Source of the DNA: Cellulomonas chitinilytica | GTDB taxonomy: Bacteria > Actinomycetota > Actinomycetes > Actinomycetales > Cellulomonadaceae | Reading direction: 5' to 3' | Length of the DNA: 64,000 nt | Assembly (NCBI RefSeq): GCF_016862675.1 | Contig: NZ_BONK01000011.1 | Location: 124,001 to 188,000 of the forward strand | Shown: in pieces, positions 25,603 to 33,023 of the stretch | Layout of the letters: each line of letters starts with the position of its first letter | Position numbering within the stretch: position 1 is the first letter of the stretch | Made by a program: the position numbers and the translations under genes | The notes under the pieces: model-generated | Seen by the model: the letters and a program-made list of their open reading frames with translations, nothing else | Databases searched by the model: none | Told to the model about the DNA's origin: nothing

Positions 25603-26130
25603 TCAGAAGAGGGTTTGGATGACGGGGGTGCCGGTGGTGGGCCGGCTGTGCGGTGGGGGTGTGTGGCGCTGTGCGGCGCGGCGGGCGAGGCGGCGCTCGA
25701 GGACGTCGTGGGCGGCGTGGCAGGCGGGGCAGCGGGGTCGGTAGGCGTCGGTGTCGAGGACGTACCGGTACCCGCCGGGTGTCGTCAGGGTGCGGGGGTC
25801 GTCGAGGGGGACGTCGAGGGACCAGTGCCGGGCGGGCCGGCCGCAGTCGACGCACGCGTGCTCGCGGGCGGATCCGAGCTGCACGCCGAGACGGTCGTGC
25901 CAGGCGTCGTAGGAGGTGACGTCGCGGACGTACCGGTGCGCCCCGCATGTCATCGCCAGGCCCTCGAGGAGCCGACCGGCGGGGACGGTCACGGTCTCCC
26001 CGCAGTCGCAGACGCATTCCCACCGGGCCCGTGTCCCGTGACCGTCGGGGCGGTGCAGGGACGTCGCCCGGCGGACGACGGTCAACTCTCCGAACCGTCG
26101 CCGGCGAAGGTCCCGCACGGGCCGGCCCAT
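25603..26130 (-). CDS. Zinc-binding, HNH-like element protein
   Basis: 175 residues. The N-terminal part (FGELTVVRRA, then RWECVCDCGETVTVPAGRLL and MTCGAHR) matches the short beta-hairpin zinc module seen before AP2/HNH domains in phage proteins. The second half has CVDCGRPARHWSLD, a beta stretch, and CPACHAAHD, a paired CxxC arrangement as in HNH-type zinc folds. The catalytic His-Asn-His set is not complete, so nuclease activity is uncertain. Phage HNH proteins near terminases often help packaging. It is divergent from nothing and stands alone on the minus strand. Confidence 0.55.
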   Translation of the reverse strand: MGRPVRDLRRRRFGELTVVRRATSLHRPDGHGTRARWECVCDCGETVTVPAGRLLEGLAMTCGAHRYVRDVTSYDAWHDRLGVQLGSAREHACVDCGRPARHWSLDVPLDDPRTLTTPGGYRYVLDTDAYRPRCPACHAAHDVLERRLARRAAQRHTPPPHSRPTTGTPVIQTLF

Positions 26131-26205
26131 ACCCCCTAAGGGTATATCCCTGTACCTACCAACTACATGGTCGACGATCGTCTCGACGAGGCGCCGCTGC
26201 GGGAC

Positions 26206-26829
26206 TCACACGGTCGCGGCGGGTGTCACGACACCGGGATCACCCTCGTCCTCCTCGTCCGGCGGTCGCAGGCCCAGCTCTGCCTGCACGGCCGTCACGA
26301 GGGCGGACAACGCCTTGTTGAGGTCCTCCTGGACCCGGCGCTGGAGAGCTTCCATCTGCGGCGCGTGCAGGAACTGCACACCGTCGAGCGCCTCGCCGGC
26401 GCCCTTGCCGATCACCTGCGCGGCTTCGACGAGCGACGAGGGCGCGTACAGGTAGGCGGCGGACTCCGCGCTGGTCAGGACGGCGCCGTGGGCGTTGAAC
26501 GCGGTCTGCGCCACTTCGATGTCCGCGGGGTACCCCTGGTTGTCCCGGCGGAACGCCATGATCACGTCGTTGGTCAACAGGATGTGCCGGGTCGCCTCGT
26601 CGATGAGCCGCAGCAGTACCTGCACCTTCTCGTTGCGCGTCGCGACCGCATGCGCCTCGTCGACGACGTTCTTGTGCCGCAGGACCTCGGTCTCGGTGAT
26701 CGTCTGCGCGTTCTTGTTCGACGACCACACGACACCGGCGAGCGCGACCAGCGCCACCACCAGCGAGCCGAAGAACGGCAACCACGTCGCCGTCCAGGGG
26801 GCCGAAGCCTGCTCCGCCGCGAGGATCAT
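26206..26829 (-). CDS. Membrane-anchored helical protein of unknown function
   Basis: 207 residues. One N-terminal span (WLPFFGSLVVALVALAGVVWSS, about 15-38) is followed by a long, mostly helical cytoplasmic domain (KNAQTITETEVLRHKNVVDEAHAV and onward) with no catalytic motif. Similar small one-span helical proteins occur in actinophages, sometimes in superinfection immunity. That role here is only a suggestion. A palindrome-like AGGG-N5-CCCT at about 26137-26149 lies downstream of the next gene's start. Confidence 0.55.
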   Translation of the reverse strand: MILAAEQASAPWTATWLPFFGSLVVALVALAGVVWSSNKNAQTITETEVLRHKNVVDEAHAVATRNEKVQVLLRLIDEATRHILLTNDVIMAFRRDNQGYPADIEVAQTAFNAHGAVLTSAESAAYLYAPSSLVEAAQVIGKGAGEALDGVQFLHAPQMEALQRRVQEDLNKALSALVTAVQAELGLRPPDEEDEGDPGVVTPAATV

Positions 26830-26940
26830 GCTCGGACCCTAGGGCTCGCGCGCGGTCTGGACTCGAGTACGCGCCGACCCCGCGGGCATGGGACCCCCGT
26901 AACCGGGGAACCGACCCATCGTGGCGACCATGTCCGCTGG

Positions 26941-26975
26941 CTCGGTGGTGGGGGCGTACTTCCCCCACCACCGAG
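26941..26975. repeat. 14-bp perfect inverted repeat
   Basis: Arms 26941-26954 and 26962-26975 pair perfectly around the loop CGTACTT. It could be a terminator for the rep-like transcript or part of the candidate origin. Confidence 0.6.
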
Positions 26976-27148
26976 ATAGCGGAGCACCCGCCACGACCAC
27001 GGTGACGGGCGGGTCAAGGGGGGCCGCAGGCCCTCGCGCAGCGACGCCGCAGGCGCCCTTGACGCGCCGCGCGGAGCGGGGCACCGCCCAGGGGGCGAGG
27101 GGGCGGGGCGCCCCCACTACTCCTCAGTCCTCCTCTGTCTGTCCTACT

Positions 27149-27260
27149 AGGCCCCTACGTGACGTGGGGCCTTAGCCCCTACGTCACATGGGGGCTGAGC
27201 CCCTACGTGACGTAGGGGCTGAGATGCCGAGTAGCCCCTACGTCACGTAGGGGCTACTCG
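27149..27260. repeat. Cluster of four related palindromes
   Basis: Each copy is built on AGCCCCTACGT-S-ACGTAGGGGCT. Centres are at 27161, 27185, 27209 and 27244, so the first three are exactly 24 bp apart. Copy 3 (27198-27220) is perfect with 11-bp arms. Copy 4 (27228-27260) is perfect with 16-bp arms. Copies 1 and 2 have one or two changes. The central base alternates G, C, G, C, so neighbours are in inverted orientation. Confidence 0.9.
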
Positions 27261-27295
27261 ATCGACGCGGGTGTCGCTCGATGTCCTCGGGGGTG

Positions 27296-27814
27296 TTACG
27301 ACCGGGGGTCGAGGTGCAGCTCGTACTCCGCGCGCCGGCCGTTGTGGGCGTCGACGATGACGGTCATCGCTCGGTGCTCCCGCAGCTCGCGCATGACGGC
27401 CTCGACGATCTTGAATGCGCGTTGTCGCGCTCGACGTGCCTCGGTCGCAGCCGAGGTCATGTCAGACCTGAGCGGCTCGGGAGGCAATGGGCGACCGAGG
27501 ATCTCCGCGATGCCCTCGCGACCGCCGAAGTAGCGGCACGCCAGCTTGCCGGCAGGTGCCTTGCCGGGGTCGTACGCGGTCACCGCCATGCCGAGGAGAG
27601 CGCGCATCGCGCGGTGCTCGAGCGTTGCGTGGAGTTCGAGGGCCGCCTTGACGTTGGACGCGCCCACTACCGACTCCGCGGCGCGTCGTCGCGCCCGCCT
27701 GTCGGCGTCGTTGCGTATCGTGTGGGCCAGGCCACCGCTCACCGCCCGAATCGGTGTCGTGGTCGAGAGGTCCCGGGTTCGCTGCCTGGGACCTCTCGCG
27801 TTGTCGGGGCCCAC
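27296..27814 (-). CDS. Winged-helix replication-initiator-like protein
   Basis: Up to 172 residues; the GTG at 27814 is uncertain and 27742 is an alternative. The conserved core is HATLEHRAMRALLGMAVTAYD, then ACRYFGGREGIAEILGRPLP, a basic helix ARRARQRAFKIVEAVMREL, and a final AEYELHL strand. This order is common in small DNA-binding proteins of actinobacterial phages and plasmids that act as replication initiators or accessory factors. The gene lies directly beside the palindrome cluster, as a rep gene beside its iterons. The identification is by pattern memory only. Confidence 0.5.
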   Translation of the reverse strand: MGPDNARGPRQRTRDLSTTTPIRAVSGGLAHTIRNDADRRARRRAAESVVGASNVKAALELHATLEHRAMRALLGMAVTAYDPGKAPAGKLACRYFGGREGIAEILGRPLPPEPLRSDMTSAATEARRARQRAFKIVEAVMRELREHRAMTVIVDAHNGRRAEYELHLDPRS

Positions 27815-28084
27815 CTTCTCGCGGCCGACACGCTCTCTGAGGCATTTCGTGGCGTGTCGGGCGTGTCATTCGAGGCCAGCGGGACTTCATTTACCTGACA
27901 CGACACAGGATCCGTTGTCGCAGGTCACACGCACACGTCTAGACGATCAGGTATGGGTTCAGTGGCGACCGAAAGTGTCGTCGGGGCACTGGTCAGGCAT
28001 TTTGCACACGTGGCTTGTTCTGGAATTGATCCTGGCGTTTGATAATTTGCTTGATGAATGGGTCGCTGGTGCACAGTTCGGCCC

Positions 28085-28210
28085 ATGACGTTGTCGGATG
28101 CGGCGCGCGCGGCTGCGCGACAGTGCGGGCAGGACGCCCCGCCGCTGTCCCCGGAGCAGGTGGTGCGCCTCGGTGTGCTGCTGGCCGGCGCGACGTCCGA
28201 GCGCGGCTAG
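28085..28210 (+). CDS. Small ORF convergent with the serine integrase
   Basis: 41 codons from ATG 28085 (MTLSDAARAAARQCGQDAPP, then LSPEQVVRLGVLLAG). Its TAG stop overlaps the integrase stop at CTAG (28207-28210). It is the only plus-strand gene in the element. Short proteins with an LSPEQ...L..LL ending occur often beside actinobacterial integrases, but the function is unknown. The upstream 270 bp are relatively A/T-rich, with a -10-like GATAAT at about 28039-28044. Confidence 0.5.
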   Translation: MTLSDAARAAARQCGQDAPPLSPEQVVRLGVLLAGATSERG

Positions 28211-29526
28211 CGCCAGACGATCTGGACGGTCTCCGGGCGGAACGTGCGGGCACCGCGCCCGGGCGACGTGACGGTGATCGTCTCGACGGTTGCGGTGATC
28301 ACGGCGCGGCGCCGGTCGAGGCTCAGCCCCTCCCACGCGGCCCGGACGTCCCCGGTCAACGCGTGCAGCACGCTCCCGGCGTGTGACGTCGCGAGCTTGG
28401 TCTCGAGCTGGCCCTGCCGGGACCGGAGCGCCTCCGTCGCGGTCGTGAGCTGCGTCAGCGTGACCCTGTCGGCCGCGTACGCGGCTGCGAGGTCGTCGAG
28501 ACGGTCCCGAACGGTCTGTAGCTCGCGGACCGCGTCGGCGTCGATGCCCGCGACGGGCAGGTCGACACGCTCGAGACGGGACAGGACGGCCTCGGTGACG
28601 TACTCGTCGATCGCCTCCGCCGCGCGGGACAGGTGACGGGTCGACCAGCACACGTAGGTGCGGATGCCCTTCCCGCTGCGGCCGGTCGTCATCGACGCAC
28701 CGCACACGCCGCATGTGAGCAGGCTCGGCAGCAGGTACTTGCGCCGTCCGTCGCTCGCGACGTTGCGCCGGCGGGCCGGGTCGGACAGGAGCGCCGTCAT
28801 TGCGACGTGCGTCGCCTCCTCGACGATCGCCGGCCACGTCCCGCGAGCGACGACCTCTCCGTCGTACACCGACAGGCCCGCGTACACCGGGTTGCGCAGC
28901 ACCGAGCGGATCGTGGTGGACGCCCACGGGTTGCCGAACGTCGTCGTGAGCCCGGCCGTGTTCCATGTCCGCGCGAGGTGCGACAGGGACCCTCCGGCGA
29001 GGATGGCGGCGAACCCTTCCGCGACCGCGGCGGCCTCCTCAGGGATCAGCTCGAGCCCGTTCTGCGTGTACCCGAACGTGCGCTGCCCGCCACCGCTGCG
29101 CAGTCCCATGAGGCGGCGCTGGCGGTTGGCCGCACGCTGCCGCTGCGCCTTGTGTTCAGTCTCATGGGTCGACCAGGCCGCCACGGTGCGGGCGACGGCC
29201 CGGCCCGTCGGCGTCGCCAGGTCGAGGGTGCCGGCCTGCACCGAGTGCACGACCATCTCGGTCGCCAGGACCCGCTCGAGGTCGCGGGAGACGCGCAGCA
29301 GGCGGTCCTGGTGCCAGACGACGACCTCCGTGGGCCGGTCCGCCAGCAGCGCCTCGAACCCGGGCCGGCGAACCCCTGTCGTCGCGGACAGGTCGTTGTC
29401 GGAGTAGACGAGGTCGACGACCTTGCCGTGGTCCGCGGCCCACGCGCGGATCTCGGACTCCTGGCGCTCGACACCGAGCGCCTGACCGGTTGGGTCCGAC
29501 GAGATCCGCACATAGGCCGCTGTCAC
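28207..29526 (-). CDS. Large serine recombinase (integrase)
   Basis: 439 residues from GTG 29526. The resolvase domain starts TAAYVRISSDPTGQALGVERQ, with catalytic Ser at about residue 9, and continues with VYSDNDLSATTG, VVVWHQDRLLRVSRDLERV and the long helix E. The recombinase domain follows (about 170-270, LRNPVYAGL), then a zinc ribbon with LTCGVCGASM and YVCW, and a coiled-coil tail (TVRDRLDDLAAAYAADRVTLTQL). All catalytic parts look intact. The gene starts two bases from one attP arm, as usual for serine integrases, so it is the probable agent of insertion into cpaF. Confidence 0.95.
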   Translation of the reverse strand: MTAAYVRISSDPTGQALGVERQESEIRAWAADHGKVVDLVYSDNDLSATTGVRRPGFEALLADRPTEVVVWHQDRLLRVSRDLERVLATEMVVHSVQAGTLDLATPTGRAVARTVAAWSTHETEHKAQRQRAANRQRRLMGLRSGGGQRTFGYTQNGLELIPEEAAAVAEGFAAILAGGSLSHLARTWNTAGLTTTFGNPWASTTIRSVLRNPVYAGLSVYDGEVVARGTWPAIVEEATHVAMTALLSDPARRRNVASDGRRKYLLPSLLTCGVCGASMTTGRSGKGIRTYVCWSTRHLSRAAEAIDEYVTEAVLSRLERVDLPVAGIDADAVRELQTVRDRLDDLAAAYAADRVTLTQLTTATEALRSRQGQLETKLATSHAGSVLHALTGDVRAAWEGLSLDRRRAVITATVETITVTSPGRGARTFRPETVQIVWR

Positions 29527-29527
29527 C

Positions 29528-29555
29528 ACGTGTGCAGTATCGCATCCTGTGCCGA
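29528..29555. other. Right attachment half-site (attR element arm)
   Basis: ACGTGTGCAGT at 29528-29538 is the inverted partner of the left arm (one base different), 17 bases from the junction with cpaF. It overlaps the upstream region of the integrase gene, so integrase binding could also repress its own transcription. Confidence 0.6.
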
Positions 29556-30522
29556 CGCCCCGACCCAGGTGTTCGTGGCGCGCCGAGGCGAGGCGGAGCT
29601 GACCACGACGATGCTGACCGACGGGCAGGTGCGCGACCTCGTCGAGCAGATGCTCAAGGTCTCGGGGCGGCGGCTCGACCTGTCGAGCCCGTTCGTCGAC
29701 GCGTCGCTCCCCGGCGGGGAGCGGCTGCACGCCGTCATCCCCGACGTCACGCGACGCCACTGGAGCGTCAACATCCGCAAGTACGTCGTGCGGGCGACCA
29801 CGCTCGACGACCTCGTCGCCCTCGGGTCGCTCCCGCCGCACGCCGCGGCCTTCCTGCACGCCGCCGTGCGGGCCGGGCTCAACGTGCTCGTGTCCGGGTC
29901 GACGCAGGCGGGCAAGACGACGATGCTCAACGCGCTGTGCGGCGCGATCCCGCCCCGGGAACGGGTGATCTCGTGCGAGGAGGTCTTCGAGCTGCGGCTG
30001 AGCGCCCGGGACTGGGTCGCGATGCAGTGCCGGCAGCCGAGCCTGGAGGGGACCGGGGAGATCCCGTTGCGCCGCCTGGTCAAGGAGGCGCTGCGCATGC
30101 GCCCGAGCCGGCTGCTCGTCGGCGAGGTGCGCGAGGCGGAGGCGCTCGACCTGCTCATCGCGCTCAACGCCGGGGTCCCCGCGATGTGCACCATCCACGC
30201 GAACTCCGCCCGGGAGGCGCTCACGAAGCTCTGCACCCTCCCGCTGCTCGCGGGTGAGAACGTGTCCGACCGGTTCGTGGTGCCGACGGTCGCGTCCGCG
30301 GTCGACCTCGTGGTGCACCTCGGCGTCGAGGTGGACGGCCGCCGTCAGGTGCGCGAGATCGTGGCCGTCCCCGGGCGGGTGGAGCAGGGGGTCGTGGAGA
30401 CGGCGGACGTGTTCACCACCCGTGCGGGGCATCTCGTGCGGGCTGAGGGGTACCCGCCGCACCCGGAGCGGTTCGCCCGCACCGGCACCGACCTGGCCGC
30501 GCTCCTGCGCGGGCGGGGCTGA
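29556..30522 (+). pseudogene. cpaF: CpaF/TadA pilus ATPase, 3' fragment
   Basis: The frame from the junction reads APTQVFVARRGEAELTTT and continues to the end of a normal CpaF. It has the Walker A GSTQAGKTTMLNAL, Walker B-like VISCEEVFELRL, the Asp/His boxes (LLVGEVREAEALDLLIALNAGVPAMCTIHANS) and the C-terminus. No native start codon is left, though a GTG at 29569 lies near the junction. The fragment is undamaged, so the gene would be functional after excision. In the integrated state, transcription of this fragment and of tadB onward would need a promoter inside the element. Confidence 0.92.
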
Positions 30523-30529
30523 GGGCGTC

Positions 30530-31390
30530 GTGGGGGTCGTCGTCGGCCTGCTGCTCGGTGCGGGCCTCGCGTGCGTCTGGTGGTCCTGGTGGGCGCCCGT
30601 CGAGCGCCCGGCGACGGCGCGGCCGGGGTGGAGCGCCCGGACCCGCGACGCGCTCGTCCAGGCCGGGATGGACGGGGTGACCCCGGGTGGGCTCCTCCTG
30701 ACCAGCATCGGGCTCGGCCTCGTGGCGCTGCTCGTCGGTCTCGTGCTCACCCGGGTCCCGTCCATCGCGCTGTGCTTCGGGGTCTTCGCCGGGCTCGCAC
30801 CCTCGGCACTGGTGCGGGGTCGGGCGCGACGCCGACGAGCGCGCCTGCGGCAGCTCTGGCCCGAGGTCGTCGACCATCTCGCGTCGGGAATCCGTGCGGG
30901 ACTGTCCCTGCCCGAGGCCGTCGCCCAGATCGCCGAGCGGGGCCCCGTCGAGCTGCGCGACCCGTTCCTCGCGTTCGCCGAGGACTACCGGGCGACGGGA
31001 CGGTTCGGGGAGTGCCTCGACGCCCTCAAGGTGCGGCTCGCCGACCCCGTCGCCGACCGCATCGTCGAGGCCCTGCGCCTCACGCGCGACGTGGGCGGCA
31101 CCGACCTGGGGCGGCTGCTGCGCACGCTGTCGACGTTCCTGCGCGACGACCTGCGCACGCGGGGCGAGCTCGAGGCGCGGCAGAGCTGGACGGTGTACGC
31201 CGCCCGGCTGGCCGTCGCGGCACCGTGGATCGTGCTCGCGCTGCTGTCCACCAGGCCGGAGGCGGCGCGGGCGTACGACACCCCGACAGGTCTGGCCGTC
31301 CTCCTCGCGGGCGGCGCGTGCACGGTCGTCGCGTACGTCCTCATGCTGCGCATCGCGCGGCTGCCCGAGGACCCGAGGGTGCTGCGGTGA
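30530..31390 (+). CDS. tadB: Tad pilus inner-membrane platform protein TadB
   Basis: 286 residues from GTG 30530. Hydrophobic segments lie near 1-22, 55-85, 225-245 and 255-278. The T2SSF/GspF-like core spans about 105-215 (LWPEVVDHLASGIRAGLSLPEAV and FAEDYRATGRFGECLDALK). TadB and TadC form the platform on which CpaF acts to extrude the pilin. The next gene overlaps it by four bases (GTGA). Confidence 0.88.
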   Translation: MGVVVGLLLGAGLACVWWSWWAPVERPATARPGWSARTRDALVQAGMDGVTPGGLLLTSIGLGLVALLVGLVLTRVPSIALCFGVFAGLAPSALVRGRARRRRARLRQLWPEVVDHLASGIRAGLSLPEAVAQIAERGPVELRDPFLAFAEDYRATGRFGECLDALKVRLADPVADRIVEALRLTRDVGGTDLGRLLRTLSTFLRDDLRTRGELEARQSWTVYAARLAVAAPWIVLALLSTRPEAARAYDTPTGLAVLLAGGACTVVAYVLMLRIARLPEDPRVLR

Positions 31391-32319
31391 GCCCGACGGC
31401 GCAGGGCGCACTCGTCGGCCTGCTCGGCGGCGTCGGGATCCTGCTCGTCGTCGCGCGGCTGCGTGCACGCAGGATCGGGCTCGACCAGCGCCTCGCACCG
31501 TACCTGCGGCCGAGGAGCACCGGGTCGCGACTGCTGCGAGCCCCCGCCGCGCACACCGCCCTGCCGACCGTCGAGCGGCTGATCGCCCCCGTGATGGCGG
31601 ACGCCGTGCGGTTCGTCGCGCGGTTCGGGTCGACGACGTCCGACCTGCGACGGCGGCTGTCCCGGGCGGGCCGTCCCGACACCGTCGAGCAGTTCCGTGC
31701 GGGCCAGGTCGTGTGGGGCGTCGTCGGGCTCGCCGCCGGCCTGGGGGTCGCGCTCGCGGTGGTGTCCGTCCGGCAGACGTCGCCCGTGGCGCTGGTCGTG
31801 CTCGTCGTGCTGTCCGGCATCACCGGCGTGCTGGGCCGTGACTGGCTCCTGACCCGTGAGGTGTCGCGGCGTGAGGCGCGGATGCTCGCGGAGATGCCGA
31901 CCGTCGCCGAGCTCCTCGCGCTGGCCGTCGGTGCGGGGGAGGGGGCCGTCGGCGCGCTCGAGAGGGTCGTCCGCAGCACCCGCGGCGAGCTGACCGGCGA
32001 GCTCGCCCGGACGCTCGCCGACGCGCGTGCGGGCGCGCCGCTCACCGTCGCCCTCGACGGCCTTGCGGACCGCACCGGCCTGGCCGCCCTCGCGCGCTTC
32101 GCCGAGGGCGTCGCCGTCGCGGTCGAGCGGGGCACGCCCCTCGCGGAGGTGCTCCGGGCGCAGGCCCAGGACGTCCGCGAGGAGGGCCGGCGCGCGCTCA
32201 TGGAGTCGGGCGGCCGCAAGGAGGTCCTGATGATGGTGCCGGTGGTGTTCCTCATCCTGCCGATCACCGTCGTCTTCGCCGTGTTCCCGAGCCTCGTCGT
32301 GCTGAGGGTCGGTCTGTGA
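31387..32319 (+). CDS. tadC: Tad pilus inner-membrane platform protein TadC
   Basis: 310 residues from GTG 31387. It has a GspF/T2SSF domain (AEMPTVAELLALAVGAGEGAVGALERV and GLAALARFAEGVAVAVERGTPLAEV) and C-terminal spans ending MMVPVVFLILPITVVFAVFPSLVVL. It is the partner of TadB. Synteny with cpaF and tadB makes the call firm. Confidence 0.88.
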   Translation: MSPTAQGALVGLLGGVGILLVVARLRARRIGLDQRLAPYLRPRSTGSRLLRAPAAHTALPTVERLIAPVMADAVRFVARFGSTTSDLRRRLSRAGRPDTVEQFRAGQVVWGVVGLAAGLGVALAVVSVRQTSPVALVVLVVLSGITGVLGRDWLLTREVSRREARMLAEMPTVAELLALAVGAGEGAVGALERVVRSTRGELTGELARTLADARAGAPLTVALDGLADRTGLAALARFAEGVAVAVERGTPLAEVLRAQAQDVREEGRRALMESGGRKEVLMMVPVVFLILPITVVFAVFPSLVVLRVGL

Positions 32320-32397
32320 GACGTGCAGCCGCTCCGGCACCGACGACGCGTGCGGGTACCGGGAGGCGGCGTGCGAACGACAACGAAGGAGACACCG

Positions 32398-32649
32398 ATG
32401 ACCGACGCCAGGACGACAGGCCCGCGCGCGCCCCTCGGGGTGCGCGCGACCCGGTGGAGCCGTGCCGTGGCGGCCCGGTGCCACCGCCGGTGGACCGCGC
32501 AGGTCGGGCCGGCCGACCGCGGCGACGTCCCCGGCTGGGTCCTCGTCACGTTGATGACGGCGGGGCTGGTGACGGCGCTCTGGATGATCGCGGGCCCCGC
32601 GCTCGGTGGTGTGTTCGAGGACGCGATCTCGAGCGTCACCGGTCCCTGA
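32398..32649 (+). CDS. Flp-type pilin-like small membrane protein
   Basis: 83 residues from ATG 32398, with AAGGAG upstream. A polar basic N-terminus precedes one hydrophobic stretch (GWVLVTLMTAGLVTALWMIAG) near 55-75. The position between tadC and the tadE-like genes is that of the pilin or of a DUF4244-like pilin relative. The leader is longer than in classical Flp pilins, so the prepilin-peptidase site is not certain. It may be the main pilin subunit of the system. Confidence 0.6.
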   Translation: MTDARTTGPRAPLGVRATRWSRAVAARCHRRWTAQVGPADRGDVPGWVLVTLMTAGLVTALWMIAGPALGGVFEDAISSVTGP

Positions 32650-33023
32650 TCGGCGGGGACGAGGGTTCCGCGATCGTCGACTTCGCGCTCGTGGGAGCGC
32701 TCGTGACGGTGCTGTTCGCTGCCGTGCTGCAGCTCGCGGTCGTCCAGCACGTGCGGAACACCCTGGTCGACTGTGCAGCCGAGGGTGCCCGGTACGCGGC
32801 CCTCTCCGGTCACGTGCCGTCCGACGGGGAGGCACGCACCCGGGCCCTGATCGAGCAGGCACTCTCGGCGACGTACGCGCGTGACGTGACCGCGGTCCGG
32901 ACGACGGTGGACGGGGTGGACGTCGTGGACGTGAGGGTGACGAGCCCGCTGCCCGTCGTCGGACTCGTCGGTCCCGGTGGTCAGCTCACCGTGCACGGCC
33001 ACGCGCTCGAGGAGAACCCGTGA
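32646..33023 (+). CDS. TadE-like pseudopilin, possible CTG start
   Basis: About 125 residues starting near SLIGGDEGSAIVDFALVGALVTVLFAAVLQLAVVQHV, the TadE signature of a charged Glu after GS and one span. No ATG, GTG or TTG is found in frame close to the domain. A CTG at 32646 overlaps the pilin stop as CTGA, the same geometry as the GTGA and ATGA couplings of this operon. The stop overlaps the next gene start (GTGA at 33020). TadE proteins are pseudopilins processed by the prepilin peptidase. Confidence 0.7.
   Translation: MIGGDEGSAIVDFALVGALVTVLFAAVLQLAVVQHVRNTLVDCAAEGARYAALSGHVPSDGEARTRALIEQALSATYARDVTAVRTTVDGVDVVDVRVTSPLPVVGLVGPGGQLTVHGHALEENP

Larger units (their letters stand above)
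26830..27295. other. Noncoding block with hairpin and palindrome cluster, candidate origin
   Basis: 466 bases without a gene. It starts with a 14-bp perfect hairpin (26941-26975), has a GTCAAGGG/CCCTTGAC pair about 40 bp apart (27013-27063 region), and ends with four palindromes (27149-27260). It abuts the replication-initiator-like gene. This is the best candidate in the element for an origin of replication, or for a packaging site. Confidence 0.5.
17121..29555. mobile_element. 12.4-kb integrated satellite-like phage element in cpaF
   Basis: The element is bounded by the cpaF break points. A large serine integrase lies at its right edge and the remaining genes are nearly all on the minus strand with start/stop overlaps. 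It carries terminase large and candidate small subunits, a tyrosine recombinase, DNA-binding proteins, a replication-initiator-like protein and several noncoding blocks full of palindromes. No portal, capsid, protease, tail or lysis gene is recognisable. This content matches a phage satellite that packages its DNA with its own terminase into helper capsids, or else a strongly reduced prophage. Reading frames are intact, which suggests it is recent or maintained. Confidence 0.85.

Noticed and set aside
17121..29555. Actinomycete integrative conjugative element (AICE)
   Set aside because: No FtsK/Tra translocase or conjugation gene is present, while a terminase is.
28633..30522. Long plus-strand ORF running from the integrase region into the 3' cpaF fragment
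   Set aside because: The first part is antisense to the serine integrase and has no domain. Only the part after 29556 is CpaF.
32316..32645. GTG at 32316 overlapping the tadC stop as a start for a longer TadE-like protein
   Set aside because: The extra 110 residues would be low-complexity Arg/Pro/Gly and overlap the pilin-like gene in another frame.
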